Position numbers and translations under genes: made by a program. This document shows positions 32,701 through 43,765 of a stretch of DNA of 64,000 bases, piece by piece. The notes below the pieces were generated by a model. That model saw only the letters and a list, made by a program, of their open reading frames with translations. It did not search any database and had not been told where the DNA came from. The stretch is from Aurelia coerulea (taxonomy: Eukaryota; Cnidaria; Scyphozoa; Semaeostomeae; Ulmaridae), in contig CM076943.1 in NCBI GenBank assembly GCA_039566865.1, positions 32,558,663-32,622,662 on the forward strand, read 5' to 3'. Positions within the stretch are counted from its first letter, which is position 1; each line of letters opens with the position of its first letter.

Positions 32701-33565
32701 CCCTGATGATTATTTCAAAAGCTACATTGCATAGTGAGATTCAACACTTACTGACCTGCTAAAAGACAACCAGAAAACGAAGCTAATGTTACTAAGACAA
32801 CCGGGGCAAGTAAGACGGCGGCACCAGCTAGAACAGCTAACGCAGCAAATGCTACTGCAACAACGTAGCTAACTAACTAAATAACTAAGAACAACATCAA
32901 TGATACAACTAAAGTCACCCCAACTTCCCGCACTTTTGCCAATTATTGATTGGCTACCTTTTACGGAAAAATGTTTAAACAATAGAGCTCCCAAGTCACG
33001 TGACATGCCCATATTTGGATCAGGTAGCAGCAAAATCATTGTTTTCCATGATTTCAATGGAACGATTTGATTGAATTATGAAGCATCACATACCAAATGA
33101 ATATGCAAGTGAAGAGCGCTCATTCTTTTCCGGAATTTGCTGATGTCTGCATATTTTATTATGATGTCATTTTGGCTGCCATTTTGGCCTAATTAGTACA
33201 CTTTTTGAATTTTCTCCAACTTTTTCTATTCAATGAACTCCATTGATGCATTTATAATATTGTAATAGGTTACCACCATTTTGCAGCCTCTCTTTCTCTA
33301 TTTTTACATAGAAAAAAGCAATGGCACAAACTACGTCATCAGAATTGGTTAATTTCTCTCAAAATATCACTCCAAAATCGTTATTTTCAATAAAATGATA
33401 TTTTCTCACCAGCTATGTTGATAAATTTAACGAAAACTGCATAAATTTCATGCAAGATCGTCTTTAAACACGAATTTAATTTTGAAAGCCTAATTTTTAC
33501 TGATTTTCAACTTCATTATATCACTGTGACCACACAACACGTGGCAGCCATACCCAAACTGCACT
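32701..33565. other. no gene seen; E-box palindrome
   Basis: The first 200 bp are more ACTAA-type repeat. GTCACGTGAC occurs once at 32995-33004. The rest is AT-rich with no motif recognised. Confidence 0.45.
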
Positions 33566-33567
33566 TA

Positions 33568-34320
33568 CAGGGTGTCCCAAAAAAATTGTTCGACGTTTGA
33601 TTAAATACAAAAAATAACGAAATAATGAATGGGCTCCCTGTTAACATAACCATATTGCTGCGATTTTAAATTAATTTTAGACACCAGAAACTAGCAAATC
33701 GGCTAAATATTCACGGAATTACGAGCGTTCGAAGTTCAAGTTTGTGCGAAAGCTGAAACCAGACGCCCCTAAATTGCATATTTAGTGAAAGTAGAATCTC
33801 GGTTATTCAAAGCAAATCAAATGGAATTTGAAAATCACTTTCGATCAACTAGCTTTCTATAGCATTGAATCAAGGTTATGGATGCTTGGAGGAATCATGT
33901 TCAGCACAATCTAGAATTGCCCCATCTCTCATTGATTAAGTTTTCTTTCAGTGTTTTTAAATACTTGCAGTCTTAAAGTAAATTTTGGCAACGGTTACAG
34001 GAATTAGATAACTTTGGAAATTTTTTGTGGCTTGCTCTGATATCGACGAGAGGTAAAACATTGGACATCCTTCTGCCACCTCGATTTTAGAACTTCTTTT
34101 TGGAATTCAAGTCAGTGAAGGGCGTCTGGTTTCAGCTTTCGCACATATTTGAACTTTAAAAGCTTGTAGCTCCGTGAATTCGTAGCGGATTCGCAAGATT
34201 TTGGCGTCTAAAATTCATTTAAAATCTGAGAAACAGGGATATCTAACCAGGAGCCCGTACCTTTTATCGTTATTTGTCAACATTTAAACAAACGTCGAAA
34301 AATTTTTCTGAGACACCCTG
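33568..34320. mobile_element. TA-flanked MITE, CAGGGTGTCCC family
   Basis: 753 bp between TA dinucleotides (33566-33567 and 34321-34322). The left end CAGGGTGTCCCAAAAAAATT and the complemented right end CAGGGTGTCTCAGAAAAATT are both followed by TTCGACGTTTG. A second copy at 59333-60478 shares the whole body (for example AAATCGGCTAAATATT and GAAACCAGACGCCCC). Tc1/mariner-type by TSD; no transposase. Confidence 0.9.
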
Positions 34321-34439
34321 TACATGCTACAAACTACTTGCTCTATAACTGAACCAAGTTGTATTGAATTCTGCTGAGTCTAAGGCAGTTTTCACAGAGG
34401 GGTGGAAAGAACCCCCCCCCCCCCCATAAATGGTAGCTT

Positions 34440-35400
34440 AAAAGAGCCCATATGGATTAAGGTTACCTAAGGCAGCTGACGCAACAAAGGCAGGCAACTA
34501 GGGCAATACCCAACTAATTTTATCCTATAACTTTTCTAATAAACTATGGGGCAAGTAAAGCAATTACAGCAAGTAAGGCAACCACAACAATCACCCTGCG
34601 TAACGTATACAATAATATAACCGAAGGCGCTTCTATACCATTGAACGTACGTAAGGTCATCAAAGCAAGGCCAATACGGCAACTAACACAACTAAGGGCG
34701 CTGAGGCAACTAAGCCCACTAAAGGAAGACACAACACAAAACCAACTTCACAACTGAAACAACACAACAGCTAACGCAAGTTACTCCACTAAAGCAACTA
34801 AGGTCAATAAGGCAAAAGACGCTGAAGTTAGAAATTCTTCAACCCTGAAAGCATTCAAAAAAGAGGTGCAAAAATGAATCATCTAATTACAAATTGTAAT
34901 TTAATTTGTTAGATTAACAACTATTGTATATATTGTAAATGGTTACTTATTTTAAGTTTTACCATGACCCCTGTAAATCAGTTATTATAACTGAGGGGCT
35001 ACCATCGGTAAAAAAGATAAAATCAAATCAAATAGCATCAAGCTATAACCAACTCCACTAAGGCAAGAAATGCAACCAAGTCTACTCAGTAACAAAAACA
35101 ACACACCAACTAACGTAAGAAAGCCCACTAAAGCTACCAACGCCAATAAGGCAACTAAGGGCACTGAAGGTCCTGACGCAACTAAGTCCACTAAGGCAAG
35201 AAACGCAACTACATCTACTCAACAACTGAAACAAGAAGCCAACTAACGTAAGTAAGACCACTAAACCAACCGAGACCGGTTAGACAACTAACGCAACTAA
35301 AAGTGCTAAGGCAGCTAAGTCCTTCAGGCAACAAACGCCGCTAGATCAACTCAACTGAAACAACTGAAACAACCAAAGCACCCACAACAACGACCGCAAC
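34440..35400. repeat. degenerate ACTAAGGCA repeat tract
   Basis: Same low-complexity type as 27850-29290 (GCAACTAAG, CCACTAAGGC variants), interrupted by a LINE tail. Open minus frames here (Val/Leu/Ala-rich) are artefacts. Confidence 0.65.
34826..35036 (+). pseudogene. LINE 3' terminal fragment
   Basis: Reads EVRNSSTLKAFKKEVQK and stop, the usual last residues of a CR1/Jockey RT, then a 3' UTR with a hairpin-like CCCCTGTAAATCAG/CTGAGGGG and a short AAATC tail. It is inserted in the ACTAA-type repeat. Confidence 0.65.
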
Positions 35401-35577
35401 GAACTTTTCAGCAGATTCTTCTCTTTCACGTCCAAACTTCCACGGAAGAAGCCAATCCCAAAACACACTTGAATTTCCACTTAAGTACTGCTTTACTGAA
35501 TAAAATAACGAAGATACATTTTCCACTTAAGTACTGCCACTTAGACGAACTACAGCGAGTCTAAAAGGAACGCGGAT

Positions 35578-35594
35578 GCGCGGCGAAGCCGCGC
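35578..35594. other. perfect GC hairpin (7-bp stem, GAA loop)
   Basis: GCGCGGC-GAA-GCCGCGC lies immediately left of a TA-MITE. It resembles the GC hairpin at 31665-31706. The two flank the block 31.6-35.6 kb. Confidence 0.7.
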
Positions 35595-35617
35595 CGAGTG
35601 GACCTACTTTTAAAATA

Positions 35618-36609
35618 CCGGGTGTCCCAAAAAAAACCCCGCCGCAGGTTTGATCGGGACTAGCGAAAAGAATTTAGGTCCAATCAATCCAAAGTAATTT
35701 TTTATGCATTCCTCGATAGCTAACTTGAAAATGAATACCTTGTTTGTTGATATTGGTGCATGGAGAGTTGGAATATCAATTTTGAAAGTCCAAATTTGCT
35801 TCCATCTCCAAACCAGAAGTTTCCAGTTTTGGCCTAACTGAAAACGTTCTTGAGGAATCTCAATAGTCATCATATGCATAGTGTAGTAATGTGAGCATGC
35901 TAAGGCAGACATATTTAGGCCCACATTTCAATTGAAATTTTAAAGCCAAAAATTGACAAACATAAGAATGTTGAAGGGAAAATTCACAAAGGAATATATG
36001 TTTCTTCAATCATAATGCACCTGCAAAGGAGCTAAGCACGAATGAGCAACTTTAAGGATATTATCCGTGGATAATTTTCCTTAGGTATATATGGATTTCT
36101 TGTTTCGTAATAATTCGAAGGAAGATTATACAAAATGCATTTCATTAGAGTCATGAAGATTGCAAGAACTAATTCCTTTTTCACTCCCAAGCAAACTATT
36201 TCGCGGATTACTTTTCTTATGAGACAGATGCAATGCTAACTTCCGAAACCTTTGAAGCATAAAAAAAGATGTCTTTTCAGGACAAAATTGATGAATTTGG
36301 TTGAATTTCTATTCAAATATTTTTCTCGGCAGGAGGCTTTATTCTCTTATTTCACGGTAATTCAGGAGATTCCCCACAATAGCGTGTTTGCAGTTTAGGC
36401 CAAAACCCAAAAGCTCTGGTTTGGAGGTTCAGGCAAATTTCAACGTTGAAGATTAATATTCCCACTCTCCATGCACTAATATCAACAAACAAGGTATCTA
36501 TCTTCAAGTTAGCAATCGAGGATTATATGAAGAATTATTATGGATTGACAGTACCTAAATCTTGTCGCTAGCCCCGATCAAATCCGTTGCGCTTTTTTGG
36601 ACACACCCG
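35618..36609. mobile_element. complete TA-MITE with ~200-bp TIRs
   Basis: 992 bp between TA dinucleotides (35616-35617 and 36610-36611). The left end begins CCGGGTGTCCCAAAAAAA; the right end, complemented, begins CGGGTGTGTCCAAAAAAG. Inverted similarity continues about 200 bp inward (TTGATCGGG, TAGCGA, TGTTGATATTGGTGCATGGA, TTTGGCCTAA). The half copy at 7668 belongs to the same family. Confidence 0.9.
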
Positions 36610-36611
36610 TA

Positions 36612-37090
36612 GATTTTCATAATTGGATGATTATTCGAATATTGCTGTGTTATTTTCTTCCGTTATATTTGAATATTGCTTCCGTCGGGTGTAGCATATT
36701 GGATTGCAATAGGATTTCTTTCCCCTTGAATCCACAATGTACCACAAGAATAAGAAAATTCAAGGATTTTGTCATGAAAAGAAAACAAAATCTAACGAAG
36801 ACATGGATAATATTTGATCATGGATAACACTAAGTGGAAGAAGCGTACCACATATCTTTTTAATATTCAAAATAAATCAGACAGATCAATCGAGTGTTCT
36901 TTTCATAAGTAAACTCCGTTCATTCCGAGTCGGATAAAGTTTCAGGCAGTCACCAATATCTAATTGCTTTCAGTCTGAACAATGCCGAAATCCTGAACAA
37001 TTTTTTACCTGGAACCATTAAAAGTTGTTGGTCTTTTTCATCAAGAATTCAAGCTATTTACTAAAAAAGCCACATATCTACGGCAGCTAA
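36612..37090. other. no gene seen
   Basis: AT-rich. GGAAGAAGCGTACCA at about 36837 recurs near 21593. The plus frame 36597-36827 starts inside the MITE end and has no domain. Confidence 0.4.
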
Positions 37091-37094
37091 GAAC

Positions 37095-38480
37095 ATAAAG
37101 CACGCACTTCTACGTTTAGTTGAAACTACGTTTAGTTGAATATTTACACAGCATGTACTTCTACGTTTAGTTGAAACCTGCAAAAAGTCGTTGGACAGCG
37201 GAGGCGTCGCAGGGGCCGTCCTGACGGACCTTTCGAAAGCCTTTGATTGTCTAAATCACGAATTATTGATTGCAAAATTGAATGCATACGGTTTCAGTAA
37301 ATCTGCATTGCAGTTCATCCATAGCTATCTCGTCGACAGGAAACAAAGGGTAAAGGTCAATGGTTTATTCAGCACGTGGACAAAGAACACCCTAGGTGTA
37401 CCGCAAGGTTCTGTCCTAGGCCCCCTCTTGTTCAACATACACCGGAATAACTTGTTCCTGTTCCTAGAGGAGACCGAAATATCTAACTATGCGGACGATA
37501 CAACGATTTATGCGTATTGTTCAAAAATCGATAATGTAATTGCGCATTTAGAAAATGATGCCCTTAAGTTAACTGAGTGGTTTCCGAACAATCTCATGAA
37601 GCTAAATGAGGATAAATGCCATTTAATTATTTTCGGTGCAAAAGACAATGAAGTATCCATCAAAATAGGAAGCGCTTGTTTGAAAGAATCTACAGAGGAG
37701 AATCTTCTTGGCATAAAATTTGATCCATCTCTTTCCTTCAAACAACATGTCAAATCCCTATGTAAGAAAGCCAGCCAAAAACTTCATGCTCTTAACCGAA
37801 TATCCTGTTACATGGACACAGAAAAATCGCAGCAACTAATGCATGCTTTCATATTATCCCATTTTAGCTATTGTCCACTTGTTTGGATTTTCTGCGATAG
37901 AACCTTGAATCAAAGAATAAATCACGTTCACGAAAGGGCTTTGCGCATTGCACAGAAAGATTACGAACATGATTTTGGTTTTCTCCTGGAGCAAACAAAG
38001 TCAGTACCCATCCATGTAAGAAACCTACAGTTGCTTATGACTGAGATTTTTAAAACAAAATTAGATCTAAATCCAACTTTTATGAAGGATATTTTCACGC
38101 AGCGGAACACTGGCTACGACTTGAGGCATGGGACCGACGCGGTGCTTCCAAAAGTACGCACTACGTCCTTTGGAATCGAGTCTGTAGCTTTCCTTGGAAA
38201 TAGGATGTGGCAGCTGCTACCACACGAGATAAAAGACTCCAGCACCCTTCAAATTTTCAAAAAGAAAATAAGGTGCTGGAATGGCGATAAATGCAACTGT
38301 AGGCTTTGCAAAACATATGTACAACAGATTGGGTTCATAACAGGATAGTTAGTGAAATTACTGTAATTATACATATACATATTATTTTTAGATTAGATTG
38401 TAAATTTTGTAAATAAGTAGGTCTTAATTAGCTGTAATTTTAGCTATGGTTTTGTTTCAGCCTACTTTGTAAATAAATTA
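37095..38480 (+). pseudogene. 5'-truncated LINE with long open RT frame
   Basis: The frame open to 38348 (385 codons from the TTG at 37191) covers LTDLSKAFDCLNHELL (11-26), GVPQGSVLGPLLF (69-81), the catalytic YADDTT (100-105), and a C-terminal knuckle CNCRLC (about 367-372). The box after the QG motif reads HRNN where YIND is usual. Upstream of 37191 the same frame includes RLVETCKKS, but the CTTCTACGTTTAGTTGAA segment is repeated three times (37107-37175), a local duplication. The finger region and endonuclease are missing. A 3' UTR of about 130 bp leads into an ATG repeat. Confidence 0.85.
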
Positions 38481-38492
38481 ATGATGATGATG

Positions 38493-38588
<96 letters not shown>
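38481..38588. repeat. (ATG)n microsatellite at LINE 3' end
   Basis: About 36 units with one GTG. It follows AAATAAATTA directly, so I read it as an expanded LINE tail. Confidence 0.95.
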
Positions 38589-38589
<1 letters not shown>

Positions 38590-39527
38590 GAGATCTAAAA
38601 TTCAAATTTCTAATACTACTTTCTACCGGTTTAATGATGAGTTTTTAGCTAAGGACACCTAGAAAGAACTCTAATGAGCTTTCGGGCTAGGTGCCTCTGT
38701 CAAGAAAAATTTTTTTAACACTATAAACAGTAATGAAAATTCTAAGAAAAAGAAAAAGGAAAAAAAGAAAAAATATCGTTTAGTTACTATAATCACGGTC
38801 ATATTGGCGTTTAGTTGATTTCAGGTGTTTCATATGGAAGATTGATGGGAGAAATAAATTTCTAATTGCAGCTATCTCGTAGCAATGTTTTGTATCTTTT
38901 AGTAAAAACTTTCTTGCTCTTAGAGTCTCGTATTTCTCTCTGAGTTTCGTTCTATACCCTCACTCCATAACTTGTGATAAAATTTTGCTTGCAGTTCGTT
39001 CTGACGAGGAGCTGAGATAAGTGGCCTGCAGTTGCTTGCCTCGTTTGAATATTGTGTGGGGAGTTAACCAATTGGAGCAGCTTTCCGAAATGTTTGTCTA
39101 AATTTCCTGCTGATACATTTGCATTCGTATTTGTAACTAAGTTGTAGTCGTTCACTAAAGGACCGTTCATTTTCTATGCCTCAGGTTGGCACCGAAGAGA
39201 AATAAAACATGGACGTTTTCACTTACCCAACCTTTCAACGAATAAAAAAAAAATTCCCCAACCTAAATCATTGTCAACAAATATTGTACCCAACCTTCGA
39301 ATGCTTGTTTTTTTACTTTTAGCAAGTTGCATGCAATCTAACATGCTAATTCTTTTACTGCAGTGTTGATCACATTAATGTTAAATGTTTACAATAAAAT
39401 CTTTCAACATGAAATCGAAAAATATATTTCACTTATACCTCTAAGTGAATGCCAGTTTCCATACACTTGCAGTTCGCTCATACTTATTCGTTATAACAAA
39501 ATTGTCCTTGTGCCTCTGCCTCATGCT
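38589..39527. other. no gene seen
   Basis: AT-rich. A minus frame 38952-39170 (LDKHFGKLLQLVNSPHNIQT) looks coding-like and could be LINE debris, but nothing decisive is visible. Confidence 0.35.
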
Positions 39528-39531
39528 TTAA

Positions 39532-40107
39532 CCCTATTTTGGTTGGGGGGCGCAAATTTGCCCCCCCCCTGGTAGACTTTTTGTTATAACTCTGTCAAGA
39601 TAACAATTATGGCCCGGAAACTTTCTGACTTCTGGCTAATACTTATTGTGCAAAGACTCAAGAAGTTTCATAAAGATATTTTGACAAATGAGGGGGAGGG
39701 AGACAATTTTCCGGAACTGACTCTGTCAAAATCGCCAACTCTCAAATTTTAATTTTCGCGAAAAAAGTAGCAAGGTTGCAAAATCTTGCAAAGATATTTT
39801 GCAGGGTAGTACTATTTGATGTATTCTATCATAATTTTAATGTTTGGATGGAAATTGTGCTCCAAAAAAAATGTTATCGATTTTTCCTGATTTTGACCGA
39901 TTTTGCCACTTTTCTTGACCACACAAAGAAAAATGTTGACGCAAGCAATAATGACGGTTAATTTTGGGTTAATTTTTACATTTTCATGAATTACATGCGT
40001 GGGGCTATTAGTACACCAAATCTGGTTACTCTATCTATTTCCAGGCAAGAGTTAGGTAGCCCCCCCAACCAAAATAGGACGTGTAAGATAGCCCAACCAC
40101 TATAGGG
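39532..40107. mobile_element. piggyBac-like MITE flanked by TTAA
   Basis: 576 bp bounded by TTAA at 39528-39531 and 40108-40111. The ends are inverted, CCCTATTTTGGTTGGG and the complement of CCCTATAGTGGTTGGG, with a C/G-run just inside each. A TTAA duplication plus a CCCT start is the piggyBac signature. No transposase is present. Confidence 0.8.
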
Positions 40108-40111
40108 TTAA

Positions 40112-41470
40112 GAGTATAAAATGAAAGAATATAAAATGAACGAAAAAATGAGTGATGACCAACACAAAATTTCGTCTGCTATGAGCACGAGCTGTAGAAA
40201 ACTCTGAATCAAAAAAGTAGAGGTACGTTTGATACATCGAGATAGTCATGAGCTATGTTCTCTTTCTGTCTCTTTGTATCCTGCGAAGGCACCATTTTAA
40301 TCCCTGCGCGTGACGGCATATTGACGCGATCCCATTGAGATAACGAGGAAAAACGAATACATGACAAGATCAAGTTGTTTACTCACAAAAGCAGAACAAA
40401 ACAAAGCTTGAAGAAAAGCTCCCCATGACCTTTACTTAGAATGACACTGTGTTTGGTTGTGCGCTGGCCAACTTAGCTGTTGCACAACAGGAGGTAGACG
40501 CCAATAGGCAGTATGTATTACAATAATAGAAGATTTGGAAAATGGGCCTAACCAAAACAAGGGAGGGAGCCCTTAATTGTACAAAACAGCGAAAAATTCC
40601 CATTTGAATCAAATTAGACAGATACATGCTGTGTGCAATGAACTCTGCAATAATGACCAGCAAAGAATATTTCCTTAAAAACATGATTGCAGTGTGAGTT
40701 TAGCAGAACCGTAAACGGACAGATGCCGGTACCTATTGATGATTAAGCGTCAATGAAACAGGTAGCTGTAGTGTTTAGCGCATGATCACATGGCCGTACG
40801 GTTCATGTACCGTGCAATTTTACAGGTGGGCGCGACTCGCTCAATTAACTATTGACGTTCGTATTATTGAAATCAATCGAAATGCATCTAAATGCGTCAC
40901 AATCCCTTATTAGTCATTCTATGAATCGGGTGATACAGTTAGTGACTGTCGACTGCGAATGGTACTGAGAAATCTTGCACCCATTCAGTTAGGCCTAGTA
41001 CATACACTCCAGGAATCTTTTCTTAATGAAAAAAACATACATATATAAACGAATAAATGAAAAATAAAGAAAATTCCGAGATACACGCAACAAAATCACT
41101 GTCATATACCTGGTTCCTACAACAACATTCTAAATGTTGCTATCGTGCAATGGGCACTGGGTGGTACCAATCATTCAAAATATCGCGCACATTATAATAT
41201 TTCTATTGCTAAGGAACAACACATCTTGACCTTTCATTGACGTTGCGTTGGCGTTAGCCATTTAAATAATTTCGACATACAGCGCATGTGACAATTTGCA
41301 TCCAGCAATTTCAGGCTTGAGGTAAATTCGCACTGAAGGTGAAATGATGCAATGAGACAACTGCAGGAATTAACTCTCCATAGTTTTGCAACAACGAAAA
41401 GTCGACGCATGATCTTTGTTAGCCCGTCGCTTAGTAACAAGCCCTTTGATTCTTAGGGTTTTATGCTTAC
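40112..41470. other. no secure gene
   Basis: Unique-looking AT-rich DNA. Minus frames 40436-40684 and 41234-41440 are open but carry no recognised domain. If the exon at 41471-41554 is real, this is its first intron. Confidence 0.35.
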
Positions 41471-41554
41471 CTTGTAGATAAAATCGGAGAAAGTCGTGCT
41501 GGAGAAAGTAGGCCAATGCCTTCTCGTCTTATGAGCGAACGAATTAAGATGCAT
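41471..41554 (-). CDS. candidate first coding exon (minus)
   Basis: ATG at 41554-41552 opens 28 codons (MHLNSFAHKTRRHWPTFSST...) ending exactly at donor AAG|GTAAGC. The other frame in the same segment reads KALAYFLQHDFLRFYLQ up to the same donor, so the coding frame is not certain. It faces away from the plus-strand candidate exon at 41796, as in a divergent gene pair. No homology recognised. Confidence 0.3.
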
Positions 41555-41795
41555 TTTGAAACAGTTCAACCCCGGCCTACTGATCAAATCAATGACGATA
41601 TTTATTTGGCCTCAGTGGTACTTCAGTCAAAAGGCCTAATGGTGAGGGGGAGCAAGTTTTGCTTAATTTAGCAAGTGTGTTTAATGAGTGTGCTTTGAAA
41701 GTTGGATCGTTGGTTTCTTGCTTCTACCTTAATTGTCGTCATCATAATACTGTTTTTATGCCAACTCAACAAGTAGCTGTGTGTTCAAAGCAGCA
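41555..41795. promoter_or_regulatory. possible shared promoter of divergent exons
   Basis: This is a 240-bp interval between two oppositely facing candidate first exons. It contains ATGACGATA-like and GGCCTAATGG sequence but no clear TATA box or CpG cluster. The call depends wholly on the two exon calls. Confidence 0.2.
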
Positions 41796-41929
41796 ATGAA
41801 GAAATTTGAGCTCCTACCTCCTGCACGGATCGCCAGATATGCGCACCATGGTGAGGACAAACAGAGGCAGAAACAAGAACAAGACGATCCACTTTCAAAA
41901 CGTAATAGCTTATTAAGCACACTCACGAG
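41796..41929 (+). CDS. candidate first coding exon (plus)
   Basis: ATG at 41796 opens 44 codons plus two bases ending at donor CGAG|GTAAGA. Sequence: MKKFELLPPARIARYAHHGE then a Gln/Lys/Asp-rich stretch and SKRNSLLSTLT. Its composition is less biased than chance frames here. The preceding TTCAAAG could also act as an acceptor. No following exon or homologue was recognised. Confidence 0.35.
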
Positions 41930-42000
41930 GTAAGACATAACTTGACTTGTTCACTCAATGTTAGACATCAAGAATGAAGCATCATTTGCCTGTTTCTTGG

Positions 42001-42235
42001 GTGTCACGGCTAACACCGGTAGATTAGCATAGACATTATCTCTCCATTTCTGTCAATCAGCAGCCCATCTAACACACACATTTCCCGATGTTCACTCCTG
42101 TCCATTCCTTGATAACTGTCAACCATGTTCTGTGTGGTCTTCCTCGCTGTCTTCTTTCTCTTACATTTCCCTCTATCAATGCTTTTTGTAATTGATCACG
42201 TCTTATCAGTTTTCCACGGTATTGCGCCTTTTTAT
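42001..42235 (-). pseudogene. LINE C-terminal fragment with GRP-x-x-TW motif
   Basis: Minus strand reads RRDQLQKALIEGNVRERRQR and then GRPHRTWLTVIKEWTGVNIG before a stop. This resembles the C-terminal (R)GRP-[RK]-x-TW...WTG region found downstream of RT in several animal LINE proteins. The remainder of the RT is absent. It is a different family from the C-x-C-x2-C LINEs. Confidence 0.6.
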
Positions 42236-42299
42236 CTATTCTATTCTTTTTTGAGTGATATCCCTTTTTTACCTGTTAAATATAACTTTTAATATTCTG

Positions 42300-42399
42300 T
42301 TAAATTCTAACAGGGCCCTTGTTGATAACAATACTTTCTAGTACTCATAAGGTATTTACCCTGTATAAACATGTATATTATTATAATTATTATTATTAC

Positions 42400-42433
<34 letters not shown>

Positions 42434-42436
42434 AAA
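42300..42436 (+). repeat. LINE 3'-end motif with (ATT)n tail
   Basis: AACAGGGCCCTTGTTGATAA ... TTACCCTGTATAAACATG followed by an ATT tract (42376-42431). The CCCTGTATAAA motif matches those at 7010-7025 and 9985, both on the minus strand. Confidence 0.6.
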
Positions 42437-42778
42437 AACACAACTGTTTCAGGTCTCGGGTTGTAAAAGTTGTTGTCGCGAAGAGCTTTCAGTCCCTTGT
42501 CTATAAGATTTAGAGATCGTTTCTTTCTATTCAAATCCAAAAAAAAAGGGGCAAAACATCTTCGAGTAAGGTCATTGGGGAGTTTTGTGGAAAGAAATTC
42601 ATGCCTTGTTTTTTTGCGGCTTTGTCTATATGTAATATAAAAACATTCTTTTATGTTTATCTTGTTGATAGTATTCTAAAATAATATTCTTTTCTTTTCT
42701 TTTATTTGTCTAGGGTATAGAAACTATTTTTATGTAAATTTTAGTATAAATACTTGGCTGTCTAGGATTGTAAATACA

Positions 42779-42804
42779 CTGAAGAAGATTTTATATCGAA
42801 ACGT

Positions 42805-42837
<33 letters not shown>

Positions 42838-43026
42838 CCCTGAAACAGTTGTGTTTTTTATCATTTTAATTTCTGTTTTACTTTGAAAGTGGTTTAGTTT
42901 ATATTATTATTATTATTATTATTAAATAAATTGAACTAAACCACCATCAAAAATTAACAGAAATAAAATGAATAAAAACACAACTGTTAAAATCTTGGAA
43001 CGTTTCGATTAAAAATCTTCTTTCTG
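42779..43026. repeat. inverted Penelope-like termini with hammerhead-like motif
   Basis: CTGAAGA (42779-42785), a potential GAT/ATC stem and GAAAC (42798-42802) have the order of a hammerhead ribozyme core (CUGANGA ... GAAA), as known in Penelope-like element terminal repeats. A30 follows directly (42806-42835). A second, inverted and less perfect copy is at 43001-43026 (complement AGAAGATTTTTAATCGAAAC). Between them lie inverted arms at about 42845-42898 and 42935-42990 (ACAGTTGTGTTTTT) around an ATT run. No PLE RT or GIY-YIG domain is seen. Confidence 0.45.
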
Positions 43027-43129
43027 GTTTTTTTTGATGGCCGTTAAGGGTGAGGGGGTCGGGGTTCCTATCTTAACGGCCTAGTTCGCATGTATCATTT
43101 TTAAAACCAGACAGATAAAACCGGATGGA

Positions 43130-43765
43130 ACCACTACAAAGGCCTACTTTTGCGAAGGTATCCAGTCAGAAAAATAGGTTTCATTTCAAAGAAGCCATTT
43201 TCTGCTTCCTCTGGGCGCTTTCGTTGAGTTTTTTAGGCTGTTTACTTTTCGGGCCTAAATGCAACTTTTTCTTGTCCTTGTTTACGCTTGCCAACAACAT
43301 AAACATAAAGATAATATTTCATAAATTTGGCGCTTTAATTCAAAATTCGAGGAATGTATTTCCATCCATTTATCATCGCTTTAGAAGACCTAAAAACTTG
43401 AAGTTTATGAAACAACGAAAGAAAATTTTATCGTAAAAGGCGAGGTGCGTGGTAGGTGCACATACTTCACATTTTACAGAAGGATGTATGAACCCTCGGT
43501 TGATATTTTTGATTCTTTCTCCCACTCGCGTCGTTAGCTTACTTTTTCGGTGATATCCAGTTAGAAAACTATTTTTTGTTCAAAGGAGCAATTTTTTCTT
43601 CTTTTCTAGGCACTTTCGTTGAGGTTTTAAGGCTGTCTACTTTTTGGGCCTAAACTAAACACAATTTTTCCCTCCTTTGTTTACGCTTGTGGACAATATT
43701 TATATAAACGTGATATCGTTTAGATTTGGCTGTTTATTTCTGAATTCGGGAAATGCAGTTATACT
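43130..43765 (+). repeat. imperfect ~395-bp direct duplication
   Basis: Segments 43156-43367 and 43550-43758 share the order TATCCAGT-AGAAAA, GCACTTTCGTTGAG/GCGCTTTCGTTGAG, TTTAGGCTG, GGGCCTAAA, TTTGTTTACGCTTG and TTTGGC. The frame 43125-43436 is open in the first copy only. Not coding by my reading. Confidence 0.6.

Noticed and set aside
14784..41554. Linking the minus exon at 41.5 kb to the TBC-domain gene
   Set aside because: The 26 kb between holds none of the many exons a TBC1D19-like gene would need, and the peptide at 41.5 kb does not resemble the N-terminus of that family.
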